A DNA stretch of 64,000 bases from Aeromonas fluvialis (GCF_000819885.1 NZ_CDBO01000068.1:35878-99877); one strand, 5' to 3'; counted from the first letter of the stretch, positions 37,334-47,389 are shown. Made by a program: numbers and translations. The notes: generated by a model not told the origin, from the letters alone.

Positions 37334-37350
37334 ATTAAGTGGTCATTAAA
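37334..37350 (-). promoter_or_regulatory. PmrA/BasR-type box
   Basis: On the minus strand TTTAAT-GACCA-CTTAAT fits the PmrA consensus YTTAAK-N5-YTTAAK exactly. It lies about 150 bases upstream of the kinase-like gene, read in its direction, and 90 bases upstream of the LtaS-like gene in the other. A TTGACA (37351-37356) follows immediately on the plus strand. Confidence 0.55.
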
Positions 37351-37439
37351 TTGACAAGCAGGAGCAAGGCCCGCACCATCGGGTCAAACTCTATGCGGAT
37401 GAACGATCTCTCCCTCACTCGCTCAAAGGATGAGCTTAT

Positions 37440-39695
37440 ATGAATCACCCCTCCTCAGGCCGCCCCCGCGTCCTGAGTCTGCCCTCTCTGCTGCTTGCCC
37501 TGCTGGGCGGATTGCTGCTGCTGACCCTGTTGTTGCCGCTGATCAATCCCGGTAGCTGGCTCGGCCGTACCCAGCCGCTGGTGCTGGGCCCCGCCGATAA
37601 TCCGCTGGCCACCCTCACCCGCCACGCCCTGCTCTATAAAAGCGACAGCCGCGGCCTCTATCTGGTGGTGCGCAGCCAGTGGCAGTTGCGAGGGCCTATG
37701 CAAGCGGGGGACAAGGTACGGGTGGAGCTGCTCAACGACAAGGGGGAGCGGATCGACCAGCTGAGTCAGGCGGTGGATAAACGTCAGGTGTGCCGCAATA
37801 ACCGCTGCTCGCTGGATCTCAACAGCACCCTGCGCGCGCCGGACGATGCCCTGGCCAGCCGCTATCAGCTGCGGATCGGTCTGCTCCTCAAAGATCGCCC
37901 CGAAAGCAGCAATTTCAGTCAGATCCTGCAAACCCTGCCGGAGCAGGGCTTCAACCTCACCTATCTGGTAGTGAGTCTGACGCTGGTGCTGGCCCTGAGC
38001 GCCGCCGTACTCAAAACGGTGCTGCCCAAGCTGCGCCGCAGCCTGCGCTGGCGGATCATCGGCAGCCTGCTGCTTGGCAATCTCACCTTCGTGCTGCTGC
38101 ACGGCTTCGTGGTGTTCAAGCTGGGGGAGTTTCTGCTCTGGTCAGGCTTTCGGCCGGAGCACTACTATCTCGCCTGGGGCAGTATGGTGCTGGGCTGGAG
38201 CCTCTGCGCGCTGGCGGGTTTCAACCTCTATATGGGGCTGGTCTTTACCGCGCTTTCGGGAATAGGCCTGCTCGCCAACTTTATGAAGATCGCCATCTAC
38301 GGCGTGCCGCTCGGCGGGGATGATTTTGGCAATCTGCTGGCGCTGCTGCGGATCCTGCTCGATCAACATCCCATCCTACCCATCTTTACCGTCTTGTTGG
38401 CACTGTTTCTCTGCTGGCGCTTTGCCCTGTCACGCTGGGTGTTGCGCACCGTAGCCGCCACCGTCGCCTTCTTTGCGCTGTGCGTCTTTGCCACCCAGAC
38501 CGGCAACAAGCTGCTGGGGGCCAACATTCGCTACGTGGATCGCGCGGTCAACTACCACAGGGACATCATCCGCTCCGGCCCGGGCCTCTATCTGTTCAAT
38601 CTGGTGGACGAGATGCTGCAAAGGGGCAGCGTGTTTCGCTACCCCTTGCAGATCAACGAGCTGACCCCGCAACTGAGCCACCCACCCCAGAGCACGGCGC
38701 CGCGCTGGGATCTGGTGATCGTGCTGCAATATGAGTCGCTCTGGCTCGACTGGAAGGGACGGATCTGCGCCCCGGCCCCGACGCTCTCCCTGCCCGCCAG
38801 CGTGCAGCAGTGGCACAAGACCATTCACTCCCCCACCACCGGCGGTATGACGGTATTGGCCGAGTTCGAGATGAATACCGGGCTGCCGGTTGGGCTGCTC
38901 AAGGAGGGGGTGGTGCCCTACTACTACCTCTCGCAGCAGGTGCCCGGCCTGGCCCAAAGCGCCAGACAGAGCGGCTACCAGACCCTGTTCGCCCACCCCT
39001 ATGTGGAAAAATTCTGGGGCCGCGCCAAGGCGATCCCAGCGCTCGGCTACGAGGAACGCTGGTTCGATACCCGCTTCACCACCCTTGAGCACAAGGGGCT
39101 CTATATCTCCGATGATGCGCTGATCGATCACCTGCTCAAGCGCAGCGAACAGGACAGCCAACCGCTGTTTGCCTATGCAGTCACCATGCAGGGGCACGGC
39201 CCCTTCGATGGCCCCCGCTATCAGGGGCAGGAGCGCAGCGGCGCCTGCCCGAACCAGAGCGAGAGCGACACCCAGCTGCTCAACACCTACTACACCGGGG
39301 TGGTGGATGCCATGGCCTCGCTGGAGCGGCTGCTCAAGACCCTCGACCAGTCGGGCAAGCGCTATCTGGTGGTCGCTTTTGGTGATCACCAGCCGTTTTT
39401 GATGTCCGCCGGCAAGGGGATTCACGGCGACAAACCGGCGCGCGATGCCACCTATCAGATCCCCATGATGGCTTTTGCCCGCGCCGATGATCCCCTCAAT
39501 CTGGCAACCCAGTTTGCGCCTGTGCGCCAGCTCTACCAGATGGGTCAGGCCACTCGCCTGCTGCTGGCGGGGGATATCACCCCCATCGAAGAGAAGCCCC
39601 GGCTCCATCCGGTGCTGGGCGAGGAGAAAGGGTTCGACCCTTCAAGCCTGGTGCCGCAGATCCGCGCCAGCTTCCGGCCCGATGCCCTGCCCTGA
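37440..39695 (+). CDS. LtaS/OpgB-like membrane phosphotransferase (sulfatase fold)
   Basis: A 751-residue inner-membrane protein. The N-terminal half has an anchor (about 12-35), a periplasmic region to about 170 and then about six membrane segments; the C-terminal half (about 425-720) is an alkaline phosphatase/sulfatase-type domain as in lipoteichoic acid synthase and phosphoglycerol transferases. Visible are the metal-site start VIVLQYESLWLDW, the nucleophile region TTGGMTVLAEFEMNTGLP, and the late metal ligands FGDHQPF. Such enzymes transfer phosphoglycerol or phosphoethanolamine to envelope glycans or lipids; the donor and acceptor here are unknown. The box upstream suggests an envelope-modification role. 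Confidence 0.82.
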   Translation: MNHPSSGRPRVLSLPSLLLALLGGLLLLTLLLPLINPGSWLGRTQPLVLGPADNPLATLTRHALLYKSDSRGLYLVVRSQWQLRGPMQAGDKVRVELLNDKGERIDQLSQAVDKRQVCRNNRCSLDLNSTLRAPDDALASRYQLRIGLLLKDRPESSNFSQILQTLPEQGFNLTYLVVSLTLVLALSAAVLKTVLPKLRRSLRWRIIGSLLLGNLTFVLLHGFVVFKLGEFLLWSGFRPEHYYLAWGSMVLGWSLCALAGFNLYMGLVFTALSGIGLLANFMKIAIYGVPLGGDDFGNLLALLRILLDQHPILPIFTVLLALFLCWRFALSRWVLRTVAATVAFFALCVFATQTGNKLLGANIRYVDRAVNYHRDIIRSGPGLYLFNLVDEMLQRGSVFRYPLQINELTPQLSHPPQSTAPRWDLVIVLQYESLWLDWKGRICAPAPTLSLPASVQQWHKTIHSPTTGGMTVLAEFEMNTGLPVGLLKEGVVPYYYLSQQVPGLAQSARQSGYQTLFAHPYVEKFWGRAKAIPALGYEERWFDTRFTTLEHKGLYISDDALIDHLLKRSEQDSQPLFAYAVTMQGHGPFDGPRYQGQERSGACPNQSESDTQLLNTYYTGVVDAMASLERLLKTLDQSGKRYLVVAFGDHQPFLMSAGKGIHGDKPARDATYQIPMMAFARADDPLNLATQFAPVRQLYQMGQATRLLLAGDITPIEEKPRLHPVLGEEKGFDPSSLVPQIRASFRPDALP

Positions 39696-39721
39696 TCCTC
39701 AGCCCCGCAACATAAATAGAT

Positions 39722-39745
39722 GAGGCCGCAATAGCGGCCTCTGGT
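39722..39745 (+). terminator. Weak terminator between the LtaS-like gene and aroG
   Basis: An 8-bp perfect stem (39722-39729 with 39734-39741, GAGGCCGC) and an AATA loop, without a strong T-run on either strand. Convergent position supports a terminator role. Confidence 0.45.
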
Positions 39746-39787
39746 TATCACGTTTTCTCTGTCAACTTCGGCTGCGAAAGCCTCTCT

Positions 39788-40843
39788 TTAGCGGGCGTTG
39801 CGGGTTGCCACGGCATCCGCCAGATTGCGCAGCAGCACTTCGGTATCGGCCCAACCGATACAGGCATCTGTGATGCTCTGGCCGACGGTGAGCTCACACC
39901 CTTCCACCAGATCCTGACGCCCTTCGACCAGATGGCTCTCCACCATCACACCAAACACTGCCTTGCTACCGGCACGCAGCTGGCTGGCCACATCCTCGGC
40001 CACAAGCATCTGATTCTTGAACTGCTTGCTGCTGTTGGCGTGGCTGAAATCGATCATCACCTTTTGCGGCAGACCGGCCTTCTCCAGCCCCTTCACTACC
40101 TCGTCCACGTGGGCCGCGCTGTAGTTCGGCTCACGGCCGCCACGCAGGATGATGTGACAATCCGGGTTCCCCTTGGTTGCCACAATGGCGGAGTGACCAT
40201 ATTTGGTGACCGACAGGAAGTGATGCGGCGCACTGGCGGCACCAATGGCATCGATGGCGACCTTGATGGTGCCGTCAGTGCCGTTCTTGAAGCCCACCGG
40301 GCAGGAGAGACCGGAGGCCAGCTCGCGGTGTACCTGGGATTCGGTGGTACGAGCACCGATCGCGCCCCAGCTCATCAGGTCAGCCACATATTGCGGGGTG
40401 ATCATGTCAAGGAACTCGGAGGCGGTCGGCAGCCCCATGTCGTTGAGATCCAGCAACAGCTTGCGACCAATGCGCAGACCGTCGTTGATCTTGCAGCTGT
40501 TGTCGAGGTACGGATCGTTGATCAGCCCCTTCCAGCCCACGGTAGTGCGCGGCTTTTCGAAGTAGACCCGCATCACGATCTCCAGCTGACCTTTCAGCTC
40601 GTCGCGCAACGCCTTGAGGCGCTTGCCGTACTCCAGCGCGGCAACCGGATCATGGATGGAGCAAGGGCCAATCACCACCAGCAGACGATCATCTTCGCCA
40701 GCCAGGATATTGTGAATGGCCTGACGGGATTCAAAAACGGTGGATGAGGCGACCTCGGTAGCCGGAAACTTCTCAAGCACCGCAACAGGAGGTAATAACT
40801 CTTTGATTTCACTGATACGAACGTCGTCGGTTTGATGCTGCAT
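39788..40843 (-). CDS. aroG: DAHP synthase, AroG type
   Basis: 3-deoxy-D-arabino-heptulosonate 7-phosphate synthase, first step of the shikimate pathway. The 351-residue length and the blocks VVIGPCSIHDPVAALEYGKRL, VMRVYFEKPRTTVGWKGLINDP, GARTTESQVHRELASGLSCPVGFKNGT and MIDFSHANSSK match the class I AroFGH enzymes; the phenylalanine-sensitive AroG assignment is from overall similarity. Start 40843 (MQHQTDDVRISEIKEL) is chosen by alignment with E. coli MNYQNDDLRIKEIKEL; the frame extends 15 codons upstream. A TyrR-type box lies 64 bases before it. Confidence 0.94.
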   Translation of the reverse strand: MQHQTDDVRISEIKELLPPVAVLEKFPATEVASSTVFESRQAIHNILAGEDDRLLVVIGPCSIHDPVAALEYGKRLKALRDELKGQLEIVMRVYFEKPRTTVGWKGLINDPYLDNSCKINDGLRIGRKLLLDLNDMGLPTASEFLDMITPQYVADLMSWGAIGARTTESQVHRELASGLSCPVGFKNGTDGTIKVAIDAIGAASAPHHFLSVTKYGHSAIVATKGNPDCHIILRGGREPNYSAAHVDEVVKGLEKAGLPQKVMIDFSHANSSKQFKNQMLVAEDVASQLRAGSKAVFGVMVESHLVEGRQDLVEGCELTVGQSITDACIGWADTEVLLRNLADAVATRNAR

Positions 40844-40906
40844 GATAAGGTTTCCTGCTAAATGACTGCGATTAAGAAATCTCAACATAGCCCGCGACAG
40901 AGCATG

Positions 40907-40924
40907 TGTAAATAGTAAATTACA
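40907..40924. promoter_or_regulatory. TyrR-type box upstream of aroG
   Basis: TGTAAA TAGTAA ATTACA fits the TyrR consensus TGTAAA-N6-TTTACA with one mismatch. It lies 64 bases upstream of the aroG ATG, in the promoter region. Confidence 0.6.
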
Positions 40925-41003
40925 GCAATCGCAAAACTATTTTATGCGGCAGCCTTGCAAGTTATTGAAATAATGCTAGACGAAAAGGCGATGCGGGTGA
41001 AAA

Positions 41004-41030
41004 GGGTAAAAGGCCCGCTCAGCGCGGGCC
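41004..41030 (-). terminator. Intrinsic terminator of aroA
   Basis: A 7-bp perfect GC stem (41012-41018 with 41024-41030, GGCCCGC) with a 5-base loop; TTTT follows on the minus strand. It lies about 35 bases after the aroA stop. Confidence 0.75.
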
Positions 41031-41062
41031 CGAAGGGGTGGTGATAACAGATTTGTCAGTGA

Positions 41063-42346
41063 TCAGTCACGCTGGCTGATACTGGCCAGCTTGTCGAAGT
41101 AATCCGGAAAGGTCTTCGAGGTGCATTTGGGATCATTGATAGTGACCGGGGTATCCGACAGCGCCACCAGCGAGAAACACATGGCGATACGGTGATCGTT
41201 GTAGGTATCGATCTCGGCGTGCTTGAGCTGGGTCGGCGGGGTCACAGTGATGAAATCATTACCCTCTTCTACCTCGACGCCCAGCTTGCGCAGCTCGGTC
41301 GCCATGGCGTGCAGACGATCGGTCTCCTTGACCCGCCAGTTGTAGATATTGCGAATGGAGGTCGGCCCCTCGGCAAACAGCGCGGCAACGGCGATGGTCA
41401 TGGCCGCATCGGGAATATGGTTCATATCCAAATTCACCCCGTTCAGCGGCGCTTGCTCCGCCTCGATGAAATCATCGCCCCAGGTGATACGTGCGCCCAT
41501 CTTCTCCAGCACGTCGGCAAAGTGGATATCACCCTGAATACTGTGCTTGCCAATGCCGGTCACCCGCACCTTGCCCTTGATGGCACCCGCCGCAAGGAAG
41601 TAGGAGGCGCTGGAGGCATCCCCTTCCACCAGAAAGTCTCCCGGGCTGATATAGGTCTGGTTGCCTTTGATGTAGAACAGCTTGTAGTTGTCGTGCTCGA
41701 TGACCACCCCGAACTGCTTCATGATGTGCAAGGTGATATCGATGTAGGGCTTGGAGACCAGCTCACCCTTGATATGGATCCGGGTATCACCGGCCGCCAT
41801 CGGCGCCGCCATCAAAAATGCGGTCAGGAACTGACTGGAAACGGAGCCATCGACGTGCACGTCGCCGCCCCACAGCCCCTTGGCATCGACCACCAGCGGC
41901 GGATAGCCATCTTTTTTCAGGTACTGGATATGGGCACCTGCTTCACGCAAGGCATCCACCAGATGGCCGATGGGGCGCTCTTCCATGCGCGGCTCGCCGC
42001 CCAGGGTATATTCACCGGAGCCAAGACAGAGCGCGGCGCAGAGCGGTCGCATGGCGGTGCCGGCGTTGCCGAGGAACAGATTGACCGGCTCTTTCACCGC
42101 GAAGCTGCGACCCAGACCGTGCACGGTGCACTCGGTCTTGTCGGCGGAGAGCTTGTACTTGACCCCTAGCTGGGTCAGCGCCGCCAGCATGTGACGAATG
42201 TCATCGCTGTCGAGCAAGTTAGTCAGACGGGTGGTGCCACGGGCCAGCGCCGCCAGCAGCAGCGCACGGTTAGAGACACTCTTGGAGCCGGGCAGATTGA
42301 CCTCGCCGGCCACACGAGAAATGGGATCCAAACGCAACGAATTCAT
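41063..42346 (-). CDS. aroA: EPSP synthase (3-phosphoshikimate 1-carboxyvinyltransferase)
   Basis: Joins shikimate 3-phosphate and phosphoenolpyruvate, the sixth shikimate step. The 427-residue length equals E. coli AroA. The blocks [56 protein letters not shown], and DYNDHR-type catalytic TYNDHRIAM are all intact; Gly at the GNAGTAMR position indicates a glyphosate-sensitive class I enzyme. Preceded by serC as in the classical serC-aroA operon, with a hairpin between them. Confidence 0.98.
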   Translation of the reverse strand: MNSLRLDPISRVAGEVNLPGSKSVSNRALLLAALARGTTRLTNLLDSDDIRHMLAALTQLGVKYKLSADKTECTVHGLGRSFAVKEPVNLFLGNAGTAMRPLCAALCLGSGEYTLGGEPRMEERPIGHLVDALREAGAHIQYLKKDGYPPLVVDAKGLWGGDVHVDGSVSSQFLTAFLMAAPMAAGDTRIHIKGELVSKPYIDITLHIMKQFGVVIEHDNYKLFYIKGNQTYISPGDFLVEGDASSASYFLAAGAIKGKVRVTGIGKHSIQGDIHFADVLEKMGARITWGDDFIEAEQAPLNGVNLDMNHIPDAAMTIAVAALFAEGPTSIRNIYNWRVKETDRLHAMATELRKLGVEVEEGNDFITVTPPTQLKHAEIDTYNDHRIAMCFSLVALSDTPVTINDPKCTSKTFPDYFDKLASISQRD

Positions 42347-42467
42347 AGACTTCCTGTGCTATCTCAAAATTAACGCCTGTCCGGACGTTAACAGCCTGCG
42401 TCCCGCTCGGCAAGGGCACTTTTCAGGGGAAATCGCACGGCGAGCGCCATCGTGCTGGTTCTGTTGC

Positions 42468-42499
42468 AAAAAAGACGCCAGGGTATCCCGGCGTCTTTT
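42468..42499 (-). terminator. Hairpin between serC and aroA
   Basis: A 10-bp stem (42470-42479 with 42490-42499, AAAAGACGCC) with a secondary GGG/CCC pairing in the loop, and T following on the minus strand. It lies about 75 bases after serC and 120 before aroA, so it may attenuate the operon. Confidence 0.75.
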
Positions 42500-42574
42500 G
42501 AATCACTGCAATAGCTGCAAGCGGGTCACGGGGTGTCGCGAGAGGCTGCTTGCAACCACGTGAGTACTCTCTTC

Positions 42575-43663
42575 TCAGCCGTTGCGCGTGGCAAAGCCAT
42601 CCATAAAGCTCACCAGGGCCTTCACCCCCTCCAGCGGCATGGCGTTGTAGAGGCTGGCGCGCATGCCACCGACGATGCGGTGCCCTTTGAGGGCCAGCAG
42701 GCCGGCCGCTTCTGATTCGGCCAGGAACTGCTTGTCCAGCTCGGCATTTTTCAGCTGGAACGGGATGTTCATCCGCGAACGACAGCTGACATCCACCTGG
42801 TTGCCGTAGAAGCTCGACTGATCGAGATAGTCGTAGAGGAAGTCTGCCTTCTCCTTGTTGCGCGCCTCCATCGCCTCGAGGCCACCCTGCTCTTTGAGCC
42901 ATTCGAACACCAGACCGGCCAGATACCAGGCGTAGGTGGGCGGCGTGTTGAACATGGAGTCGTTCTTGGCGGTCAGCTGGTAGTCGAAAATCGAGGGCAC
43001 ATCGGCTCTCGCCTGGTTCAGCAGATCGTCGCGCACGATGGCGATGGCCAGCCCCGACGGCCCGATATTTTTCTGGGCGCCGGCATAGATGATGCCAAAG
43101 CGGCTCACGTCGATGGGACGGGAGAGAATGGTGGAGGAGAGATCCGCTACCAACGGCACCTCGCCGTTGGCCGGGATGTCGAACATCTCGATACCGTCGA
43201 TGGTTTCGTTCGGGCAGTAGTGAACATAGGCCGCATCGGCGCGAAACGCCGGCGTCGGCAGCAGGTGAGAGATCCCCTGCGCGTTCTTGGCAACCCCCTG
43301 GAAAGTCTGGATATCGCCATACTTTTTGGCTTCATCCACCGCACTCTGGGACCAGACCCCAGTCAACAAAAAGTCCGCTTTCGTGTTGGCGCCGCCCAGC
43401 AGATTCATGGGCACGGCGGAGAACTGGCCACGGCCGCCGCCGTGCATAAACAACACCTTGTAGTTGTCCGGCACAGCCAACAGGGAGCGCAGATCTGCTT
43501 CGGCCTTCTCGGCAACCGCCATGTAGGGCTTGCCGCGATGGGAAAGCTCCATGACCGAGGCTCCCAGCCCTTGAAAATTACAAAATTCGCGCTGGGCGCG
43601 CTCCATGACTTCAACCGGCAGCATGGCGGGGCCGGCGCAGAAGTTGTAAATCTGTTTGCTCAT
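42575..43663 (-). CDS. serC: Phosphoserine aminotransferase SerC
   Basis: A PLP-dependent aminotransferase for serine and, in relatives, pyridoxine synthesis. The 362-residue product has [21 protein letters not shown] at the N-terminus, the [17 protein letters not shown] block, and the PLP lysine in [12 protein letters not shown]. Length and order match E. coli SerC. The ATG follows an AAAGCGTC stretch (a weak site). It is the first gene of the unit on the minus strand, before aroA. Confidence 0.97.
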   Translation of the reverse strand: MSKQIYNFCAGPAMLPVEVMERAQREFCNFQGLGASVMELSHRGKPYMAVAEKAEADLRSLLAVPDNYKVLFMHGGGRGQFSAVPMNLLGGANTKADFLLTGVWSQSAVDEAKKYGDIQTFQGVAKNAQGISHLLPTPAFRADAAYVHYCPNETIDGIEMFDIPANGEVPLVADLSSTILSRPIDVSRFGIIYAGAQKNIGPSGLAIAIVRDDLLNQARADVPSIFDYQLTAKNDSMFNTPPTYAWYLAGLVFEWLKEQGGLEAMEARNKEKADFLYDYLDQSSFYGNQVDVSCRSRMNIPFQLKNAELDKQFLAESEAAGLLALKGHRIVGGMRASLYNAMPLEGVKALVSFMDGFATRNG

Positions 43664-43793
43664 GACGCTTTCCGTGAGTGGATGAGAGTAATCGATGACT
43701 TGTCAGGTTTTACACAAGAGCAGCCAGCGGATCAAAGGCTTTTTGGGAGCTGGCTCAACCTTTTACCGTCACTCTGCATCCCCCTTGCAGCAG

Positions 43794-43819
43794 AAAAAGC
43801 CCTGAACGGGTCAGGGCTT
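43794..43819 (-). terminator. Intrinsic terminator of etfBA
   Basis: A 9-bp perfect stem (43797-43805 with 43811-43819, AAGCCCTGA) with a 5-base loop and TTTTT following on the minus strand, about 70 bases after the etfA stop. Confidence 0.82.
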
Positions 43820-43888
43820 GCAGGGAACATGCACAGAAATGGCGGGCAGAGCGCATAAACGACCACAGTTCAGCCATTTCTGACAAAT

Positions 43889-44815
43889 TTACAGTTTGGC
43901 GGTGAGCTCGGGCAGCAGGGTGAAGAGATCCCCCACCAGCCCGTAGTCCGCTACCTGAAAGATGGGGGCCTCGCTGTCCTTGTTGATGGCCACGATCACC
44001 TTCGACTCCTTCATCCCCGCCAGATGCTGGATGGCGCCCGAAATGCCGACCGCGATATAGAGCTCGGGCGCCACCACCTTGCCGGTCTGTCCCACCTGCA
44101 GATCGTTGGCGACATATCCTGCATCAACGGCGGCCCGCGATGCGCCAACCGCCCCACCCAGCTTGTCGGCCAGCGCCTCAATCAGGGCAAACTGCTCCTT
44201 GGAACCAAGCGCCCGACCACCGGAGACCACCACCCGGGCGGCGGTCAGTTCAGGCCTGCTGGAGCGCACCGCCCGGCGCTCAACCAGCCTGGTACGGCCA
44301 GTGAATTCGGGCACGGCCAAGTGCTCGATGAGAGCCTGCCCGCCCGTCGCCGCCTTGGCAAAAGCCGTGGCCCGCACCGTCATCACCTTGACGGGCGCCG
44401 AGCTTGCCACTCTGGCAATGGCATTGCCCGCATAGATGGGACGCAGGAAGGTATCCCTGCTCTCGATAGCCGTCACCTCGGAGAGCATCTCCACACCGAG
44501 TCGGGCCGCCACCATGGGCAGTAGCGCCTTGCCCATGGTGCTCGCCGCCATCAGACAGTGGCTGTAACCTTCGCACCAGCCGGCCAGCAGCTTGTCCACC
44601 CCATCCAGCAGCCCGTCGGCCAGCAGGGGATGATCGGCAAGCAACACCTTGTCGACGCCGCCGAGAGCTGCCGCCTGTTCACCCGCCTCGGTCAGCCCCT
44701 GACCCAGCAACAGCAGATCGATCTGACCGCCGATGGATCCGGCTGCGGTCACCAGTTGTGCAACGTTGTCGGCCAGATGGCCCTGATGATGTTCGGCAAT
44801 GATCAGCACGCTCAT
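43889..44815 (-). CDS. etfA: Electron transfer flavoprotein alpha subunit
   Basis: FAD-binding subunit of ETF, which carries electrons from acyl-CoA dehydrogenases to ETF-ubiquinone oxidoreductase. It has 308 residues; the FAD-binding C-terminal domain shows [60 protein letters not shown] and [20 protein letters not shown], all characteristic. ATG 44815 overlaps the etfB stop by four bases (ATGA), so the subunits are translated together. Confidence 0.97.
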   Translation of the reverse strand: MSVLIIAEHHQGHLADNVAQLVTAAGSIGGQIDLLLLGQGLTEAGEQAAALGGVDKVLLADHPLLADGLLDGVDKLLAGWCEGYSHCLMAASTMGKALLPMVAARLGVEMLSEVTAIESRDTFLRPIYAGNAIARVASSAPVKVMTVRATAFAKAATGGQALIEHLAVPEFTGRTRLVERRAVRSSRPELTAARVVVSGGRALGSKEQFALIEALADKLGGAVGASRAAVDAGYVANDLQVGQTGKVVAPELYIAVGISGAIQHLAGMKESKVIVAINKDSEAPIFQVADYGLVGDLFTLLPELTAKL

Positions 44816-45564
44816 GGCAGCACCTTCGCTTCGTGTTTGAGTTTGTCCACCAGCTCGTCCACCGAGCCCACCTTGATCCCGGCGCTGCGGGCTGGCGGCG
44901 CCATCACCCCGAGCAAACGGGTCTGATTGGCCACCTCAATGGCGAGTGTCAAGAACGGGGCGCTATCAAGCGGCTTGCGCTTGGCCTTCATGATGTTGGG
45001 CAGCGAGGCAAAACGCGGTTCATTCAAACGCAAATCGGCGCTCACCACCGCGGGCAGTGGCATGCCGAGGGTCTCGAGGCCACCGTCGATTTCGCGGGTC
45101 ACCAACAGCTCCCCCGCGTCCACCTGGATGGCTGACGCACAGGTCGCCAGCGGCCACTCATTGAGGGCTGCCAGCATCTGGGCCACCTGATTGTTGTCTG
45201 AATCGATGGACTGCTTGCCGAGCAGCACCAGATCCGGCTGCTCCTGCTCACACACCTTGTGCAAGGCGCGGGCGACGGAGAGCGGGGGTAGCATCTCGTC
45301 AGTCACATAATGGCGCGCCCGATCCGCTCCCAGCGCCAGCGCATGGCGCAGTTGCTCGGCCGCTGCGTCCGGGCCGAAGGTCACCACCACCAGCTCGCGA
45401 GCGATACCTGCTTCCCGCAGCCTGACCCCCTCCTCCACCGCAATTTCACAAAAGGGGTTGATCCCCATCTTCACATTGGCGAGCTCCACGTCGGAGCCGT
45501 CTCCCTTCACCCGGATCTTGACGTTGTAGTCGACTACCCGTTTGATCGCGACCAGCAGCTTCAT
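44812..45564 (-). CDS. etfB: Electron transfer flavoprotein beta subunit
   Basis: AMP-binding subunit of ETF. The 250-residue product begins MKLLVAIKRVVDYNVKIRV and has the MGINPFCEIAVEEGVRLRE, LLGKQSIDSDNNQVAQMLAALN and VVSADLRLNEPRFASLPNIMKAKRKP blocks of the family. First gene of the etfBA unit; its start faces the divergent ETF-QO gene across a 169-base region with a 16-base palindromic element, suggesting joint control of the whole electron-transfer branch. Confidence 0.97.
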   Translation of the reverse strand: MKLLVAIKRVVDYNVKIRVKGDGSDVELANVKMGINPFCEIAVEEGVRLREAGIARELVVVTFGPDAAAEQLRHALALGADRARHYVTDEMLPPLSVARALHKVCEQEQPDLVLLGKQSIDSDNNQVAQMLAALNEWPLATCASAIQVDAGELLVTREIDGGLETLGMPLPAVVSADLRLNEPRFASLPNIMKAKRKPLDSAPFLTLAIEVANQTRLLGVMAPPARSAGIKVGSVDELVDKLKHEAKVLP

Positions 45565-45676
45565 GGGGTCATGCCTCGTCTCTTTGGATTGAATTCATTC
45601 GTGTGCCTCTGCATTTGTTGCAGTACGCCCTTGCCTGAATTTTTGTTTTTTCTTGCTCAGTGTTGCTTACAACTAC

Positions 45677-45692
45677 TTTACGTTTACGTAAA
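45677..45692. promoter_or_regulatory. Palindromic operator-like site in the etfBA / ETF-QO gap
   Basis: TTTACGTTTACGTAAA contains the perfect 12-base palindrome GTTTACGTAAAC at its right end. It resembles, from memory, operators of LiuR (a MerR-type regulator of branched-chain amino acid and fatty acid catabolism) whose regulons include etf genes. It lies 113 bases from etfB and 42 from the ETF-QO start. Confidence 0.45.
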
Positions 45693-45733
45693 CTACCGTC
45701 ACTACCCTAGGCCAACCAGAGCGCAGAGGCAAG

Positions 45734-47377
45734 ATGGAACAGGAAGCAATGGAATTTGATGTCGTCATCGTCGGCGGCGGTCCGGCGGGGCTTGCTGCGG
45801 CTATCGCCCTGAAACAGCAGGATGCCACTCTCTCCGTCTGTTTGCTGGAGAAGGGGGCGGAGATCGGCGCCCACCTGCTCTCCGGCGCCCTGTTTGATCC
45901 CATCGCCTTGCAAGAGCTGCTGCCGGATTGCTGGCAGCAAGCGCCGCTCGGGGTGCCGGTCAGCAACGATCAGGTGCATCTGCTGCAAAACGAGCGCCGC
46001 GCCCTGCAGCTGCCCGCCTGGGCCGTGCCGCCGCGAATGCACAATGAGGGCTGCCACATCGTCAGCCTTGGCAATCTCTGCCGCTGGCTCGGCCAGCAGG
46101 CGGAACAACTGGGAGTCGAAATATACCCGGGGTTTGCCGCCAGCGACCTTATCATGGAAGCGGGCCGGGTCAAGGGGGTCATCACCGGCGATCTGGGACT
46201 GGATCGGGCGGGCAATCCACGGGCTGACCATGTGCCCGGCATGGCACTCTATGGCCGCTACACCCTCTTTGCCGAAGGGGCCCGCGGTCATCTGGGCAAA
46301 CAGCTGATAGCTGCATTCCAGCTGGAAGCCCCCGCCCAGCCCCAACACTATGCCATCGGCTTCAAAGAGCTGTGGCAACTGCCCCCGGGTCAGGGCAAGC
46401 CCGGAGAGGTGCTGCACGGCAGCGGCTGGCCCCTTGGCAAGGAGGGAGAGAACCACAGCCACGGCGGCTTCTACCTCTATCAGATGGAGGGGGATCAGGT
46501 GGCGGTCGGGCTGATTGTCGATCTCAATTACCAAAATCCCTGGCTCAGCCCGTTCGACGAATTCCAGCGCCTCAAGCATCACCCGCTCATCGCTGGCGTG
46601 TTACAAGGGGGCGAACGCATCAGCTATGGCGCCCGCGCCATCACCAAGGGAGGCTGGCACTCCCTCCCCCGCATGCACTTTCCGGGCGGCCTGCTCATCG
46701 GTTGTGATGCAGGCACCCTCGACTTTTCCCGTATCAAGGGGATCCACACCGCCATGAAATCGGGGATGCTGGCGGCAAAAACCGTCGCGATGGCACTGCA
46801 TGGGGGCGATGAGGGGGGACGGGATCTGGCCCAGTTTAGCGACGCGCTGCAACAGAGCTGGCTAGCCCGCGAGCTCAAGGCGGCGCGCAACTTCGGGGCC
46901 GCCCTGCACCGCTGGGGTCCATTGTTCGGTGGCGCCTTTAACTGGTTAGAGCAGCGGCTGTTTGCCAAATCTTCCCGCTTTAGCTTGATCGACAAGGAGT
47001 CTGATTATCGCCAACTGCGTCTGGCCAGACGCTGCGAGCCGATCCCTTACCCCAAACCCGATGGCAAGCTGAGCTTTGACAAACTCTCGTCTGTGTATCT
47101 CGCCAACACCAGCCACGACGAGGATCAACCCTGCCACCTCAAGCTGCAGGATGAACAGATCCCGGTGAAGGTCAATCTACCCACCTGGGGCGAACCCGCC
47201 CAGCGCTACTGCCCGGCAGGGGTGTTTGAAGTACTGGAAACGGAAGGCGCAGCCACACTTCAGATCAACGCAGCCAACTGCATTCACTGCAAGACCTGCG
47301 ACATCAAGGATCCCAGTCAAAACATTGTCTGGACCCCGCCACAGGGGGGCTCCGGGCCCAACTATCCGAATATGTGA
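45734..47377 (+). CDS. Electron transfer flavoprotein-ubiquinone oxidoreductase
   Basis: A 547-residue FAD and 4Fe-4S enzyme on the inner membrane that passes electrons from ETF to ubiquinone. The FAD-binding GGGPAGLAAAIALKQ is at residues 11-25, the middle has the ETF-QO pattern HSHGGFYLYQMEGDQVAVGL and FPGGLLIGCDAGTLDFSRIKGIHTAMKSG, and the C-terminus carries the cluster: a cysteine in YCPAGVFEV and CIHCKTC. Start ATG 45734 has GAGG upstream; an ATG ten codons later is possible. It diverges from etfBA. Confidence 0.96.
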   Translation: MEQEAMEFDVVIVGGGPAGLAAAIALKQQDATLSVCLLEKGAEIGAHLLSGALFDPIALQELLPDCWQQAPLGVPVSNDQVHLLQNERRALQLPAWAVPPRMHNEGCHIVSLGNLCRWLGQQAEQLGVEIYPGFAASDLIMEAGRVKGVITGDLGLDRAGNPRADHVPGMALYGRYTLFAEGARGHLGKQLIAAFQLEAPAQPQHYAIGFKELWQLPPGQGKPGEVLHGSGWPLGKEGENHSHGGFYLYQMEGDQVAVGLIVDLNYQNPWLSPFDEFQRLKHHPLIAGVLQGGERISYGARAITKGGWHSLPRMHFPGGLLIGCDAGTLDFSRIKGIHTAMKSGMLAAKTVAMALHGGDEGGRDLAQFSDALQQSWLARELKAARNFGAALHRWGPLFGGAFNWLEQRLFAKSSRFSLIDKESDYRQLRLARRCEPIPYPKPDGKLSFDKLSSVYLANTSHDEDQPCHLKLQDEQIPVKVNLPTWGEPAQRYCPAGVFEVLETEGAATLQINAANCIHCKTCDIKDPSQNIVWTPPQGGSGPNYPNM

Positions 47378-47389
47378 TGGAATACGGCG

